Positions 17,228 through 27,038 of a DNA stretch of 64,000 nt are shown here, in pieces. The translations under genes and the position numbers were made by a program. The notes beneath the pieces were generated by a model. It was not told the DNA's origin and ran no database searches. It worked only from the letters and a program-made list of their open reading frames with translations. Numbering within the stretch: position 1 is the stretch's first letter; each line of letters starts with the position of its first letter. This stretch comes from Roseomonas populi (GTDB taxonomy: Bacteria; Pseudomonadota; Alphaproteobacteria; Acetobacterales; Acetobacteraceae): contig NZ_JANJOU010000007.1 in NCBI RefSeq assembly GCF_024594815.1, forward strand, positions 284,237 to 348,236, written 5' to 3'.

Positions 17228-19171
17228 ATGTCCGCCCCACCAGCCACGCCCCTCCTCGACCGCGTCCGCAATCCCTCGGACATGCGCAACCTCTCGCCGG
17301 ACCAGCTGAAGCAACTGGCGGAGGAGCTGCGGGCGGAGACCATCCACACCGTCTCCACGACCGGCGGGCATCTCGGCGCCTCGCTCGGCGTCGTGGAGCT
17401 GACGGTGGCGCTCCACGCGATCTTCGACACGCCGGACGACCGGCTGATCTGGGACGTCGGCCACCAGGCCTATCCGCACAAGATCCTAACCGGCCGGCGG
17501 GACCGCATCCGCACCCTGCGCCAGGGCGGCGGCCTCTCCGGCTTCACCCGGCGTAGCGAGAGCGAGTACGACCCTTTCGGCGCCGCCCACTCCTCCACCT
17601 CCATCTCCGCGGGCCTCGGCATGGCGGTGGCGCGGGACCTGCTCGCGCCGCTGGGCAAGGGCAAGGGGGTGGAGCAGAACGTCATCGCCGTGATCGGCGA
17701 CGGCGCCATGTCCGCCGGCATGGCCTATGAGGCCATGAACAACGCGGGGGCGCTGAAGTCCCGCCTGATCGTCGTGCTCAACGACAACGACATGTCCATC
17801 GCCCGGCCCGTGGGCGCCATGTCGGCCTATCTCTCGCGCCTCATCTCCTCGCGCCCCTTCCTCTCCATCCGGGAGGTCATGGGCCGGCTCGCGCGCCGCT
17901 TCCCCCGGCCGCTGGCCCAGGCGGCGAAGCGCGCCGACGAGTACGCGCGCGGCCTGCTCACCGGCGGCACCCTCTTCGAGGAGATGGGCTTCTACTATGT
18001 CGGCCCGATCGACGGGCACGACCTGGACCACCTGCTTCCCGTGCTGCGCAACCTGCGCGAGGCCGACGAGGGCGGGCCTATCCTGCTCCACGTGGTGACG
18101 CAGAAGGGCAAGGGCTATGCCCCGGCCGAGGCGAGCGCGGACAAGTACCACGGCGTGGTGAAGTTCAATGTGGTGACTGGGGAGCAGGTGAAGGCGCCGC
18201 CCGGCCCGCCGAGCTACACCAAGGTCTTTGCCCAGGCGCTGATCGCGGAGGCCGAGGCTGACCCGACCGTGGTGGCCGTCACCGCCGCCATGCCCAGCGG
18301 CACGGGGCTGGACGCCTTCGAGAAGAAGTTCCCGCGCCGGACCTTCGATGTCGGGATCGCCGAGCAGCACGCCGTGACCTTCGCCGCCGGCATGGCGACG
18401 GAGGGGCTGAAGCCCTTCGTGGCGATCTACTCCACCTTCCTCCAGCGCGCCTACGATCAGGTGGTGCACGACGTTGCGCTGCAGAACCTGCCCGTGCGCT
18501 TCGCGATGGACCGCGCCGGGCTGGTGGGTGCAGATGGCGCCACCCATGCCGGTGCCTACGATGTCGCCTTCCTCGGCTGCATCCCGAACATGACGCTGAT
18601 GGCGGCCGCCGACGAGGTGGAGCTGGTGCACATGGTCGCCACGGCCGCCTCGCATGATTCCGGCCCGATCGCCTTCCGCTACCCGCGCGGTGAGGGCACC
18701 GGGCTGGAGCTGCCCGCGCGCGGCACGGTGCTGCCGATCGGCAAGGGCCGGGTTCTGCGGGAGGGGAGCACGATCGCCATCCTCTCCTACGGGACGCGGC
18801 TGGCCGAAGCGATGAAGGCCGCCGAGGAGCTGGCGGCCCAGGGCCTCTCCTGCACCGTGGCCGACGCGCGCTTCGCCAAGCCGCTGGACACGGAGTTGGT
18901 GGAGCGGCTTGCCCGGAGCCACGCCGTGCTGCTGACCGTGGAGGAGGGTTCCGTCGGCGGCTTCGGCAGCCTCGTGGCGCAGCACCTCGCCCATGCTGGG
19001 CTGCTCGACGGCGGCCTGCGCTTCCGCCCGCTGGTCCTGCCGGACAGCTACATCGACCATGACTCGCCGAAGAAGCAGTACGACCTGGCCGGCCTCAACG
19101 GGCCGCAGATCGCACAGGCGGCGCGGGACGCACTCGGCCGCGAGACGACCGTCCAACCTGCGCGGGCCTGA
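17228..19171 (+). CDS. dxs: 1-deoxy-D-xylulose-5-phosphate synthase
   Basis: A 647-aa thiamine diphosphate enzyme that condenses pyruvate and glyceraldehyde 3-phosphate, the first step of the MEP isoprenoid pathway. The N-terminal [13 protein letters not shown], the TPP/Mg site [16 protein letters not shown] and the transketolase-like [15 protein letters not shown] block are clear. The length is usual for Dxs. It is 24 nt downstream of ispA, and a perfect hairpin follows the stop, so the unit probably ends here. Confidence 0.97.
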   Translation: MSAPPATPLLDRVRNPSDMRNLSPDQLKQLAEELRAETIHTVSTTGGHLGASLGVVELTVALHAIFDTPDDRLIWDVGHQAYPHKILTGRRDRIRTLRQGGGLSGFTRRSESEYDPFGAAHSSTSISAGLGMAVARDLLAPLGKGKGVEQNVIAVIGDGAMSAGMAYEAMNNAGALKSRLIVVLNDNDMSIARPVGAMSAYLSRLISSRPFLSIREVMGRLARRFPRPLAQAAKRADEYARGLLTGGTLFEEMGFYYVGPIDGHDLDHLLPVLRNLREADEGGPILLHVVTQKGKGYAPAEASADKYHGVVKFNVVTGEQVKAPPGPPSYTKVFAQALIAEAEADPTVVAVTAAMPSGTGLDAFEKKFPRRTFDVGIAEQHAVTFAAGMATEGLKPFVAIYSTFLQRAYDQVVHDVALQNLPVRFAMDRAGLVGADGATHAGAYDVAFLGCIPNMTLMAAADEVELVHMVATAASHDSGPIAFRYPRGEGTGLELPARGTVLPIGKGRVLREGSTIAILSYGTRLAEAMKAAEELAAQGLSCTVADARFAKPLDTELVERLARSHAVLLTVEEGSVGGFGSLVAQHLAHAGLLDGGLRFRPLVLPDSYIDHDSPKKQYDLAGLNGPQIAQAARDALGRETTVQPARA

Positions 19172-19180
19172 CGCTCAGTA

Positions 19181-19208
19181 CCGGAGAGGGGTTCCCACCC
19201 CTCTCCGG
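19181..19208 (+). terminator. Hairpin terminator after dxs
   Basis: A perfect 11-bp stem (CCGGAGAGGGG, 19181-19191, against 19198-19208) with a 6-nt loop begins 9 nt after the dxs stop. There is no T-run behind it, which is common in this GC-rich group. The remaining 250 nt up to the diguanylate cyclase hold no feature I recognise. Confidence 0.65.
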
Positions 19209-19458
19209 ATTGCCCGGCTCCATTCTTTCTCCAGGGCTCACGCCTAGGTCCGGACCGAACCCGAACGTCGTTGTCGTAGGTCGGTAGCCGCCCAGCCGGT
19301 GCTTTGACCCGACCCGATCGCCTGCCTCTTCCCCGTGTGGGCGAAGGCTGCGACGACGGTCCGAGGCCGGCAGCGACGGACATACAGCTTCTGGTTGCAA
19401 CTTTCCCGCGCTAGTTGTTGTTCTGCGTGGGGGAGGCGCCGGTCTGGCGTGTCGGTGC

Positions 19459-20469
19459 ATGAGATACTTAACCGACTTCGTCAGGGGGCTCCTCAGGCCG
19501 GGCAAACTGGCGGAGGCATCGGCCGCGAGCACAGGCGGGACGGGCGAGGCGACGGATTTCCAGCTTCTCGCCGAGCACAGCCTGGATGTCATCTTCAACG
19601 TCCGACCGGATGGGACCGTCCGATACGTCTCGCCCTCGGCAGCGGAGCTGTTTGGCTGGACACCCCAGGAGATTGTCGGACGTTCCGCCAAGGAGCTGAC
19701 CGCGCCCGAGGATCGGTGGATCGTCCAGGACGCGATCCGGACCTTGCTCGCCCGGCAAACGGATCGTCTGACAACCGTCGCCCGCTCCCTGAGGAGGGAC
19801 GGGTCGGTCTTCTGGGCGGAGGTCACCGCGCGGATGGTGTGGGACGAAGCCGCGCAGCGCCCTACCGATACGGTGCTGGTCCTCCGGGATGTCACGCGCC
19901 GGGTTGAGCTGGAGCAGCAGCTGGCCGAACTGGCGCGGAAGGACGGGCTGACCGGCCTGGCGAACCGCCGGGCCTTCGACGAGGCCTTCGAGGCGGAGTG
20001 GCAGCGCACGATCCGGGAGAACGCGATGATGTCGCTGCTCCTGCTCGACGTCGACCACTTCAAGGCCTTCAACGACCACTACGGGCACCAGGTCGGCGAC
20101 GACTGCCTGCGCGCTGTCGCGGCGGTCGTCGGCAGCTCGGTCCGCCGCCCCGCCGATCTGGCGGCCCGCTATGGCGGCGAAGAGATCGCGGTCATCCTTC
20201 CCCGGACGGGAGCGGATGGCGCGGCCGCGGTTGCGGAGCAGATCCGCGCTGCGATCCAGTCACTCGGCGTCCCGCACGCCGGCAATCCGGAGGGCGGAGG
20301 GCAGGTGACGGCAAGTATCGGGGCCGCAACGGCGCTTTCCCGCATCGGTGGCACCATGTCGATGCCGGGCAGTCTGCTCGCGGCGGCGGATGCCGCTCTC
20401 TACAAGGCGAAGGCCGGCGGGCGGAACCGCGTGGAGACGACCCTCCTCCTGGCCCCGGCAGGCAGCTAG
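19459..20469 (+). CDS. PAS domain-containing diguanylate cyclase
   Basis: A 336-aa protein with a PAS domain (about residues 34-145, ending DVTRRVELEQQ) and a GGDEF domain (about 160-330). The active site reads GGEEI (239-243), which is an active variant, and an intact RxxD inhibitory site (Arg230-Asp233) lies five residues upstream. It should make cyclic di-GMP with product feedback. No membrane helix is seen, so it is likely soluble. It stands alone after the dxs hairpin. The c-di-GMP-responsive cellulose synthase at 35203 is a plausible target, but that is inference. Confidence 0.92.
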   Translation: MRYLTDFVRGLLRPGKLAEASAASTGGTGEATDFQLLAEHSLDVIFNVRPDGTVRYVSPSAAELFGWTPQEIVGRSAKELTAPEDRWIVQDAIRTLLARQTDRLTTVARSLRRDGSVFWAEVTARMVWDEAAQRPTDTVLVLRDVTRRVELEQQLAELARKDGLTGLANRRAFDEAFEAEWQRTIRENAMMSLLLLDVDHFKAFNDHYGHQVGDDCLRAVAAVVGSSVRRPADLAARYGGEEIAVILPRTGADGAAAVAEQIRAAIQSLGVPHAGNPEGGGQVTASIGAATALSRIGGTMSMPGSLLAAADAALYKAKAGGRNRVETTLLLAPAGS

Positions 20470-20529
20470 GACCGAACTGACCCGATTCCGCGCGCCTCCG
20501 GTGCCCGGCGCCCGGCGCGAAGCGGATGG

Positions 20530-21501
20530 CTAGGGCGCCCGGAGCACCTCCCGGTTCACCACCGCGTCCGGGTCCGGCCGCCCGGCCAGGAAATCCAGCA
20601 CGTTGCCAGCCGCGTCCCAGGCCATGCGCTGCAGCCCTTCGGCGGTGCTGGCCGCGACGTGTGGGGTCACGACGAGGTTTGGGCTCGCGAGGAGGGGTGG
20701 CGGCTCGGCCATCGGTTCCACGCGCAGCACGTCCAGCCCGGCGCCGCCGAGATGCCCGGCGGAGAGGGCTGCCGCGAGGGCATCCTCGTCCACCAGCGTG
20801 CCGCGGGCGGTGTTGATGAGGACGGCGCCCGGCTTCATCGCCGCCAGGAAAGCGGCATCCACCATGCCGCGCGTGGCGTCGCTCGCGGGCAGGTGGAGCG
20901 AGACGATGTCGGCGCGGCCGAGGGCGGGAACCAGGTCCTTCTCCACGACGTAGCCCGCGCCGCGGATGGTGCCCGCGGGCAGGAAGGGATCGTGGACCGA
21001 GACCTGCATCCCGAAGGCGGCGCAGAGCCGCGCCACGCGGGTGCCGATGCGGCCGAAGCCCAGCAGCAGCACGCGCCGGCCGCCCAGCTCGAAAGCTCGG
21101 GACTGTCCCTGCACGCGCCAGTGGCCGGCGCGCACCCCGGCATCCACCGGCACCACCTGCCGGGCCACGGCGAGCATCAGCATCAACGCGTGCTCCGCCA
21201 CCGAGGCCGCGTTGGCTTCCGGCGTGATCATCACGGCCACGTTGCGCGCGGTGCAGCCCGGCACGTCCACCAGGTCGTAGCCGACACCATGGCGGCAGAC
21301 CATGCGGAGGCGGGGCGCCATGTCCAGCAGCGCCTGGTCCACCCGCGTGCCGCGGACGATGAGGGCCTCCACCTCTCGCAGCCGCTCGGCGAGGGTGGCT
21401 CCGGCTGGGGCGCCGGGATGGTCCAGCATCAGGCCGGGCGCGGCCTGGAGCCGGGCGATGCCGTCGGGGTGGATGGGATCGAGGACGGCGACGTGGCGCA
21501 T
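20530..21501 (-). CDS. D-isomer specific 2-hydroxyacid dehydrogenase family protein
   Basis: A 323-aa NAD-dependent dehydrogenase related to phosphoglycerate dehydrogenase. The nucleotide loop is GFGRIGTRVARL; the catalytic set is seen as NTARGTLVDEDAL (Arg), DVLRVEP (Glu) and TPHVAAST (His). The substrate is a 2-hydroxy or 2-keto acid of unknown identity. The downstream part of the same strand unit is empty; upstream, 10 nt away, lies the Bug-type binding protein, so the two probably share a transcript and perhaps a carboxylate substrate. Confidence 0.88.
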   Translation of the reverse strand: MRHVAVLDPIHPDGIARLQAAPGLMLDHPGAPAGATLAERLREVEALIVRGTRVDQALLDMAPRLRMVCRHGVGYDLVDVPGCTARNVAVMITPEANAASVAEHALMLMLAVARQVVPVDAGVRAGHWRVQGQSRAFELGGRRVLLLGFGRIGTRVARLCAAFGMQVSVHDPFLPAGTIRGAGYVVEKDLVPALGRADIVSLHLPASDATRGMVDAAFLAAMKPGAVLINTARGTLVDEDALAAALSAGHLGGAGLDVLRVEPMAEPPPLLASPNLVVTPHVAASTAEGLQRMAWDAAGNVLDFLAGRPDPDAVVNREVLRAP

Positions 21502-21511
21502 TCGGGACCTG

Positions 21512-22516
21512 TCAGTTCGCGGAGGACCAGGGCGTGCGGTCGTAGAGAGCCTTCGTGTTCTGGGCCTCCTTCAGCACGTCAGCCTTGTACTCGGCACCGA
21601 GCAGAGGGCGTAGCGGCAGGTTGAGGCGCTCGGCCTCTGCCAGGAAGGCGGGGTCCGTCAGGATGGCGCGGAAGGCGGAGACCAGCCGCTCCGCGATCTC
21701 GCCCGGAAGGCCCGGCGGCGCAACGAAGCCACGGGCGGAGCCGCCCAATACGTCCACGCCCTGCTCTCGGAAGGTCGGCACTTCCGCCATGGCGGACCAG
21801 CGGGCGGGAGCGGCCTGGCCGAGGCAGCGCGTACGGCCTTCCCGGAGCAGGGAGAGCCCCTCACTGTCATTGTAGGAGGCCACGTCGAGCTGCCCGCCCA
21901 GCAGGTCCCGCACGGCCAGCGCCGTGCCGTTGTAGGGGACGTGCAGCGCCTTCGCCCCGGTCGCCTGCTGGAAGGCGAGGAGAAGAAGATGGTCGTCGGA
22001 AGCCGTGCCGGCGGCTGTACCGACCGAGACCGCCTCGGGCCGCTTTGCCATGGCCTCGCGCAGGTCTGCGATGGATTTCAGGGGTGAGTCCGCGCGCACC
22101 CAGAAGGCGCCAGGATCGTCCACCACGTTGGCGAGGTAGGTGAACTCCTCCGTGCGCCAGCGCACGCTGCGCTCCAACGGATGGGTGATAAAGCTGAGCG
22201 TCGCGACCGTGCCCAGCGTGAAGCCGTCCGGCCGCGCGGCGAAGACCGCCTCGTTCCCGATCTGCCCGCCGGCGCCGGCCCGGTTCGTGACGACGAAGGT
22301 CGCGCCGGGCAGCTGCTGTGGCAGGTACTTCGTCATAAGCCGCCCGACGATGTCGATGCCGCCGCCGGGTGGGTAGGGGACGATGATCTCGATCGCCCGG
22401 CCTGCGGGCCAGCCGCCCTGGGCAAGCGCGGCACGGGCAAGGGCCGACGCGCCCGCGGAGGCGGCAAGGGCAACCAGGGCGCGGCGGCCGGGCGTGGGGA
22501 CGGAGCGTTGGGCCAT
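21512..22516 (-). CDS. Tripartite tricarboxylate transporter substrate-binding protein (Bug family)
   Basis: A 334-aa periplasmic binding protein. Residues 1-33 form a signal peptide (GRRALVALAASAGASALARAALAQ), and the mature part opens with the Bug hallmark IEIIVPYPPGGGIDIVGRL and later NRAGAGGQIG. Such proteins bind carboxylates; the ligand is unknown. ATG at 22516 follows AGGGAG. No tctA or tctB membrane gene is nearby, so it is an orphan receptor, as is common in this family. It is followed after 10 nt by the 2-hydroxyacid dehydrogenase. Confidence 0.9.
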   Translation of the reverse strand: MAQRSVPTPGRRALVALAASAGASALARAALAQGGWPAGRAIEIIVPYPPGGGIDIVGRLMTKYLPQQLPGATFVVTNRAGAGGQIGNEAVFAARPDGFTLGTVATLSFITHPLERSVRWRTEEFTYLANVVDDPGAFWVRADSPLKSIADLREAMAKRPEAVSVGTAAGTASDDHLLLLAFQQATGAKALHVPYNGTALAVRDLLGGQLDVASYNDSEGLSLLREGRTRCLGQAAPARWSAMAEVPTFREQGVDVLGGSARGFVAPPGLPGEIAERLVSAFRAILTDPAFLAEAERLNLPLRPLLGAEYKADVLKEAQNTKALYDRTPWSSAN

Positions 22517-22640
22517 GGAGTTCTCCCTGCGGCGCTCGCCTGGCCGCTTGCGCCCTGTTTCGGCTCCTCCCGCCGCCTCGGCAAGTCCCGCTGCGCCGCG
22601 CGTCCTGCTATCCTGGCTCGCTCTACCCAGGAGCGCCGCC

Positions 22641-23396
22641 TTGCCCCAGCCCAAGCCCGCCAAGCAGCGCGCCGACGCCGCCCTCGTGGAGCGCGGCCTG
22701 GCCGAGAGCCGCACGCGGGCGCAGGCGCTGATCCTGGCCGGCAAGGTGTTCAGCGGCGAGCGGCGCATCGACAAGCCCGGCCAGGAGCTAAGGGAGGGCG
22801 AGCCGCTGGAGGTGCGGGGCCAGGACCACCCCTGGGTCAGCCGGGGCGGGCTGAAGCTGGCCCATGGGCTGGAGGCCTTCGGGCTGAAGCCCGAGGGCCG
22901 GGTCTGCATTGATGTCGGCGCCTCGACCGGAGGCTTCACCCACGTGCTGCTGCACCACGGCGCGGCCCGGGTCTATGCCGTGGATGTCGGCCACGGGCAG
23001 CTGGCCTGGACTCTCCGCAACGATCCCCGCGTGGTGGTGCTGGAGCGCGTGAATGCCCGTTACCTGGAGCCCGCCCAGGTGCCCGAGCCGGTGGGGGCAG
23101 TGGTCTGCGACGCCTCGTTCATCGGCCTGTCCACGGTGCTTCCGGCTGCCCTCTCCATGGCCGCGCCCGGTGCCTTCGCCGTGGCGCTGATCAAACCTCA
23201 GTTCGAGGCCGGGCCGGGGATGGTGGGTAAGGGGGGTGTGGTGCGGGACCCGAACGTGCACCGCGCCGTCTGCGCGAAGGTGAGGACCTGGTGGTCGGGA
23301 CTGCCGGGATGGAGCGTGCTGGGCATCGAGGAGAGCCCGATCACCGGGCCGGAGGGCAACAGGGAATTTCTGATCGGGGCTCGGAAGCAAGGCTGA
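22641..23396 (+). CDS. tlyA: TlyA family rRNA (cytidine-2'-O)-methyltransferase
   Basis: A 251-aa protein with an N-terminal S4 RNA-binding domain (RADAALVERGLAESRTRAQALI) and an FtsJ-like methyltransferase domain with the SAM motif DVGASTGGFTHVLL. TlyA methylates cytidines of 16S and 23S rRNA in other bacteria. The start must be TTG at 22641: AGGAG lies 7 nt before it, and no in-frame ATG occurs before the methyltransferase core. In related genomes tlyA often follows dxs; here three genes lie between them. Confidence 0.9.
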   Translation: MPQPKPAKQRADAALVERGLAESRTRAQALILAGKVFSGERRIDKPGQELREGEPLEVRGQDHPWVSRGGLKLAHGLEAFGLKPEGRVCIDVGASTGGFTHVLLHHGAARVYAVDVGHGQLAWTLRNDPRVVVLERVNARYLEPAQVPEPVGAVVCDASFIGLSTVLPAALSMAAPGAFAVALIKPQFEAGPGMVGKGGVVRDPNVHRAVCAKVRTWWSGLPGWSVLGIEESPITGPEGNREFLIGARKQG

Positions 23397-23441
23397 GAGG
23401 GGCGGCCGCAGGTCAGGCCGCCACGCCCTCGGGGGTCTCAC

Positions 23442-23463
23442 CGCGCCTCTCCCGGGAGGCGCG
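23442..23463. terminator. Bidirectional hairpin between tlyA and a small minus-strand ORF
   Basis: An 8-bp perfect stem (CGCGCCTC, 23442-23449, with 23456-23463) and a 6-nt loop lies between the tlyA stop and the stop of the convergent 47-codon ORF. It could end both transcripts. Confidence 0.5.
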
Positions 23464-23478
23464 TAATCCTATCCTCCC

Positions 23479-23622
23479 TTAGCCGCAGCTCTCCGCGGCT
23501 TCGGCACCTTCAGAAAGACGCCCCGCCAGGGCCCAGACACGTGCTGGGTCCATGCGGACCTCAGGGTCGTTCAGGAGACGGTCGAGTTCCTCAAGGGCCG
23601 TCTCCTTCTCCGCTTCCGTCAT
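23479..23622 (-). CDS. Hypothetical 47-aa protein
   Basis: A short frame starting with ATG at 23622 and ending TAA at 23479. The peptide is acidic and helical (MTEAEKETALEELDRLLNDP, then PARVWALAGRLSEG) with one cysteine near the end. GAGG is placed 7 nt before the start. The amphipathic pattern, the ribosome binding site and a hairpin just beyond the stop speak for a real gene. It follows the 402-aa hypothetical gene on the same strand after about 99 nt. I do not recognise a family. Confidence 0.5.
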   Translation of the reverse strand: MTEAEKETALEELDRLLNDPEVRMDPARVWALAGRLSEGAEAAESCG

Positions 23623-23721
23623 TGCCAACCTCGTCGTCTTGCGGTGCAGCATTCCCGGAAACGAGGGAGTCGGGCCAGAGGTTTCCCGAACGATCCCGGT
23701 TCTGTGAAACCGGTTACGACT

Positions 23722-24930
23722 TCATGGCGTGGAAACGAGGGCCGGAAGAAGGGCCGGTTCCCGGCTGTGCGGGCGGGCCGGGTTGCGGAAGCGCAGCTCT
23801 CCCTCGGGCGCCGCGTCAGGCGGTGCCATCCCGAACAGCTCCATGCGGGAGGCGCAGGATACCGCTGAGACGCGCCGCGCCTCCGGGGTGGTAAGGAAGC
23901 GGCGTACGGCCCCTTCCAGATCCCGCCTCTCGCGCAGCCCACGCCACTCCTGGCGCCCGAGGTCATCAAGGAACATCGCAAGTATTCCCGCCCGCTGCCC
24001 GCCCAGCCGCGAGGCAGCGGAGACCATCCGGCGGCACACCGCCTTGGCGATGTCGCTCGCCTGCCCGGCGCGGGCCGCGAGGACGAGCATGTTGCCGCTG
24101 CCCTGCTGCGCCACCGCGAGCTGCGCCTCGGGCCCGAACAGGGCACGTAGCGCCTGGGCCGGTACGGCCACCTGCGCGCCGGCCAGCACCAGCGGGTCCA
24201 GCTTCAGGACGGCAGCGGTGTTGGAGTCCTGCCGGCGCCGGTCCCGCAGCATCTCCATGATCCGGCGCTGCAGGGCCGGACCGTCGAGCGCATCTCCGCC
24301 CAGGCCGTCCGGCAGCGTCATCTTGAGCACGTAGCGGCCGGGATGAGCGGCGAGCCAGGTCTGAAGGTCGGGGTTGATGCCGTCCACGAAGGTGCACCAG
24401 TCGCCCCGGAGGAGGGGACGACCTTCCTCGGCCGAGAGGGCCTCGCAGACCACCTCCGCCTCCGTCCCGCCGTTCGAGATCAGGAGGTCGTGGGGCGTAC
24501 CCTCAGCCAGCCCGGTGAAGCGCACCTCAAAGCCGCGCTCCCGGTGAAGCGCGGCGACACGAAGGAGGTGGAAGAGGGGGATGAGGTTCGCCTCGCCCGT
24601 CAGCCCCGCGAGGACCAGGGCGCGGAGCCGCTGGCGGGGCTCGGCCGGAAGGGTATCGGCCAGGCGTGCCGCCGTCTGCGCGAGGGCCAGCAATTCGCGC
24701 TCCGGCTTGCTTGCTCCCGCCATGGCCTCCGCGGTGGAGAGGCGCTGGAGAGTCAATTCCAGCGCGTGGCGTTCCTGGACGGCCCGGCCCGTGAGGCTCG
24801 CGCCACGGGCGCGGCGGCCGATCTCGGCCATCCGCGTGTCCCATTGCTGGACCCCGGCCAGGCCAAGGAACCCGTCGAGAGGTGCGGCAGCAGGGGGGCT
24901 GGCTTCGGCAGTCGTGGCAGGACTCGGCAT
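23722..24930 (-). CDS. Hypothetical protein, possible degenerate PD-(D/E)XK-like core
   Basis: A 402-aa protein with no signal peptide or membrane helix. I do not recognise it as a named family. The middle part contains FTGLAEGTPHDLLI followed by EAEVVCEALSAEEGR, which resembles the D...ExK core of nuclease-fold proteins of the EVECKxxSxDxGR type, but with Glu where the catalytic Lys would be. The rest is mainly helical. ATG at 24930 is chosen, with GAGG 7 nt upstream; a longer frame to 25026 is possible. It lies 61 nt downstream of aroC and may share its transcript. Confidence 0.65.
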   Translation of the reverse strand: MPSPATTAEASPPAAAPLDGFLGLAGVQQWDTRMAEIGRRARGASLTGRAVQERHALELTLQRLSTAEAMAGASKPERELLALAQTAARLADTLPAEPRQRLRALVLAGLTGEANLIPLFHLLRVAALHRERGFEVRFTGLAEGTPHDLLISNGGTEAEVVCEALSAEEGRPLLRGDWCTFVDGINPDLQTWLAAHPGRYVLKMTLPDGLGGDALDGPALQRRIMEMLRDRRRQDSNTAAVLKLDPLVLAGAQVAVPAQALRALFGPEAQLAVAQQGSGNMLVLAARAGQASDIAKAVCRRMVSAASRLGGQRAGILAMFLDDLGRQEWRGLRERRDLEGAVRRFLTTPEARRVSAVSCASRMELFGMAPPDAAPEGELRFRNPARPHSREPALLPALVSTP

Positions 24931-24991
24931 GGGGCACCTCGCGCCCCGTCTGATTAACCGAGTGAAGCAGTCGGATAAAGAAAGTCGCCGT

Positions 24992-26098
24992 TCAGTTTCT
25001 CGGGAGCCGGGTAGACATCGGCCCATCCGGCACCTGCGCCCGGTGGCGCAGCAGGGCGTCGGCCAGAGCGCAAGCCATCATTGCCTCGCCCACCGGGACG
25101 GCCCGGATGCCCACGCAGGGGTCGTGACGGCCCTTCGTCACCAACTCCCGCTCCGCCCCGCTCCGGTCCACGGTGCGGCGGGGCACCAGGATGGACGAGG
25201 TCGGCTTCACCGCAAACCGGGCGACGATCGGCTGGCTCGTCGAGATGCCGCCGAGGATGCCGCCCGCGTGGTTGGCCAGGAAGTCCACCGTTCCATCGGG
25301 AGCCATCCGCATCTCGTCGGCATTCTCCTCGCCGGTGAGGGCTGCGGAGGCGAAGCCGTCGCCGATTTCCACGCCCTTCACGGCGTTGATGGACATGAGG
25401 GCGGCGGCGATCTCCGCGTCCAGCTTGCCGTAAAGGGGGGCGCCCAGCCCCGGCGGCAGCCCTTCGGCCACCACCTCCACAACCGCGCCGACGGAGGAAC
25501 CGGCCTTGCGCAGGGTAAGGAGCCGTTCCTCCCAGCGCGCGGCGGCGGCGCGGTCGGGGCAGAAGAAGGGGTTCTCATCCACTGCCGCCCAGTCCCAGCC
25601 CGCCCGGTCCACCGCGTCCCCGCCCATGGCGACCAGCGCGCCGCGAATGGTGACGCCCGCGCCCAGCACACGGCGCGCGACCGCCCCGGCGGCCACGCGC
25701 ACCGCGGTTTCCCGCGCGGAGGAGCGGCCCCCGCCACGATAGTCCCGCACCCCGTACTTCAGATGATAGGTGAGGTCCGCATGGCCTGGGCGGAAGCTCT
25801 CGGCTATTTCGCCGTAGTCGCGCGAGCGCTGGTCTTTATTCTCAATAATCAGAGAGATAGGCGTTCCAGTTGTCACGCCCTCGAAGGTGCCGGACAGGAT
25901 GCGGACCTCGTCCGGCTCCTGCCGCTGCGTCACGAACTTGGATTGGCCGGGCCGGCGGCGATCCAGGAACGGCTGAATGTCCGCCTCGGTCAGCGGCAGG
26001 CCCGGCGGGCAGCCATCGACCACCCCGCCGATCGCTGGCCCGTGGCTCTCACCCCAGCTGGTGACGCGAAAGAGGTGGCCGAAGGTGTTGTGGGACAT
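24992..26098 (-). CDS. aroC: Chorismate synthase
   Basis: A 368-aa enzyme that makes chorismate from EPSP with reduced FMN, the last common step of aromatic amino acid synthesis. Hallmarks are [20 protein letters not shown] at the N-terminus and the [18 protein letters not shown] block. The start at 26098 overlaps the fabI stop by 1 nt (TGATG on the minus strand), so it is coupled to fabI. Confidence 0.97.
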   Translation of the reverse strand: MSHNTFGHLFRVTSWGESHGPAIGGVVDGCPPGLPLTEADIQPFLDRRRPGQSKFVTQRQEPDEVRILSGTFEGVTTGTPISLIIENKDQRSRDYGEIAESFRPGHADLTYHLKYGVRDYRGGGRSSARETAVRVAAGAVARRVLGAGVTIRGALVAMGGDAVDRAGWDWAAVDENPFFCPDRAAAARWEERLLTLRKAGSSVGAVVEVVAEGLPPGLGAPLYGKLDAEIAAALMSINAVKGVEIGDGFASAALTGEENADEMRMAPDGTVDFLANHAGGILGGISTSQPIVARFAVKPTSSILVPRRTVDRSGAERELVTKGRHDPCVGIRAVPVGEAMMACALADALLRHRAQVPDGPMSTRLPRN

Positions 26099-26952
26099 CA
26101 GCCCTTCTCGATGGCTATGTCCGGCGCCTCGGGGTGCTTCATGCCCACGATGTGGTAGCCGCAGTCCACGTGGTGGACCTCGCCGGTCACCCCGCCCGAG
26201 AGGGGGGAGAGGAAGTAGAGGCCGGCGCCGCCCACCTCCTCCAGCCCGACATTGCGGCGCATGGGGGAATTGTACTGGTTCCACTTCAGAATGTAGCGGA
26301 AGTCGCCGATGCCGCTGGCGGCCAGCGTCTTGATGGGCCCGGCGGAGATGGCGTTCACACGGATCCCGGAATCGCCGAGGTCGGCCGCCATGTAGCGCAC
26401 GCTCGCCTCCAGCGCGGCCTTGGCCACGCCCATGACGTTGTAGTGCGGCGTCCAGCGCTCGGCGCCGAGGTAGGAGAGGGTGAGGAGCGACCCGCCCGGC
26501 TTCATCATCGCCGCGGCCCGGCGGGAGACGGAGACGAAAGAGTAGCAGGAGATGTCCAGCGCCTGGAGGAATGCCTCCTTCGGCGTGTCCAGGTAGCGGC
26601 CGCGCAGGTACTGCTTATCCGCAAATCCAATGGCATGGACGAGGAAGTCGATCCCGTCCCACCGCTCCGCGACCTTCGCGAAGGCGGCGTCCACCGCCGC
26701 CTCGTCCGAGACGTCGCAGGGGATGAGCAGGTCGGAGCCGACGGAGGCGGCGAGGGGCCTGACGCGCTTCTCCAGCGCCTCACCCTGATAGGTGAAGGCA
26801 ACTTCCGCCCCCTGCGCCGCCACCGCCTGCGCGATGGCCCAGGCGATGGAGCGGTCGTTTGCCACGCCCATGACGATGCCGCGGCGACCCTTCATCAGGT
26901 CGCCCTTCATCGGCAGCACGGGAGCGCCGGCCACGGTTTCGGCGTCATCCAT
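26098..26952 (-). CDS. fabI: Enoyl-[acyl-carrier-protein] reductase FabI
   Basis: A 284-aa short-chain dehydrogenase-type enoyl-ACP reductase that completes each cycle of fatty acid elongation. The FabI-specific Rossmann start [19 protein letters not shown], the [26 protein letters not shown] active-site region (Tyr and Lys with YxxxxxxK spacing) and the [11 protein letters not shown] loop are present. ATG at 26952 follows GGAGG; an upstream in-frame start at 27009 lacks this. It is divergent from pdxH and coupled to aroC. Confidence 0.96.
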   Translation of the reverse strand: MDDAETVAGAPVLPMKGDLMKGRRGIVMGVANDRSIAWAIAQAVAAQGAEVAFTYQGEALEKRVRPLAASVGSDLLIPCDVSDEAAVDAAFAKVAERWDGIDFLVHAIGFADKQYLRGRYLDTPKEAFLQALDISCYSFVSVSRRAAAMMKPGGSLLTLSYLGAERWTPHYNVMGVAKAALEASVRYMAADLGDSGIRVNAISAGPIKTLAASGIGDFRYILKWNQYNSPMRRNVGLEEVGGAGLYFLSPLSGGVTGEVHHVDCGYHIVGMKHPEAPDIAIEKG

Positions 26953-27038
26953 GGGGTGTCCTCCACGCGCGGGGGCATCGGTTGCGACGGGGGCGGAGGG
27001 GTGGCACACCGGATGGAACGGAACAAGGGGCCGAACGC

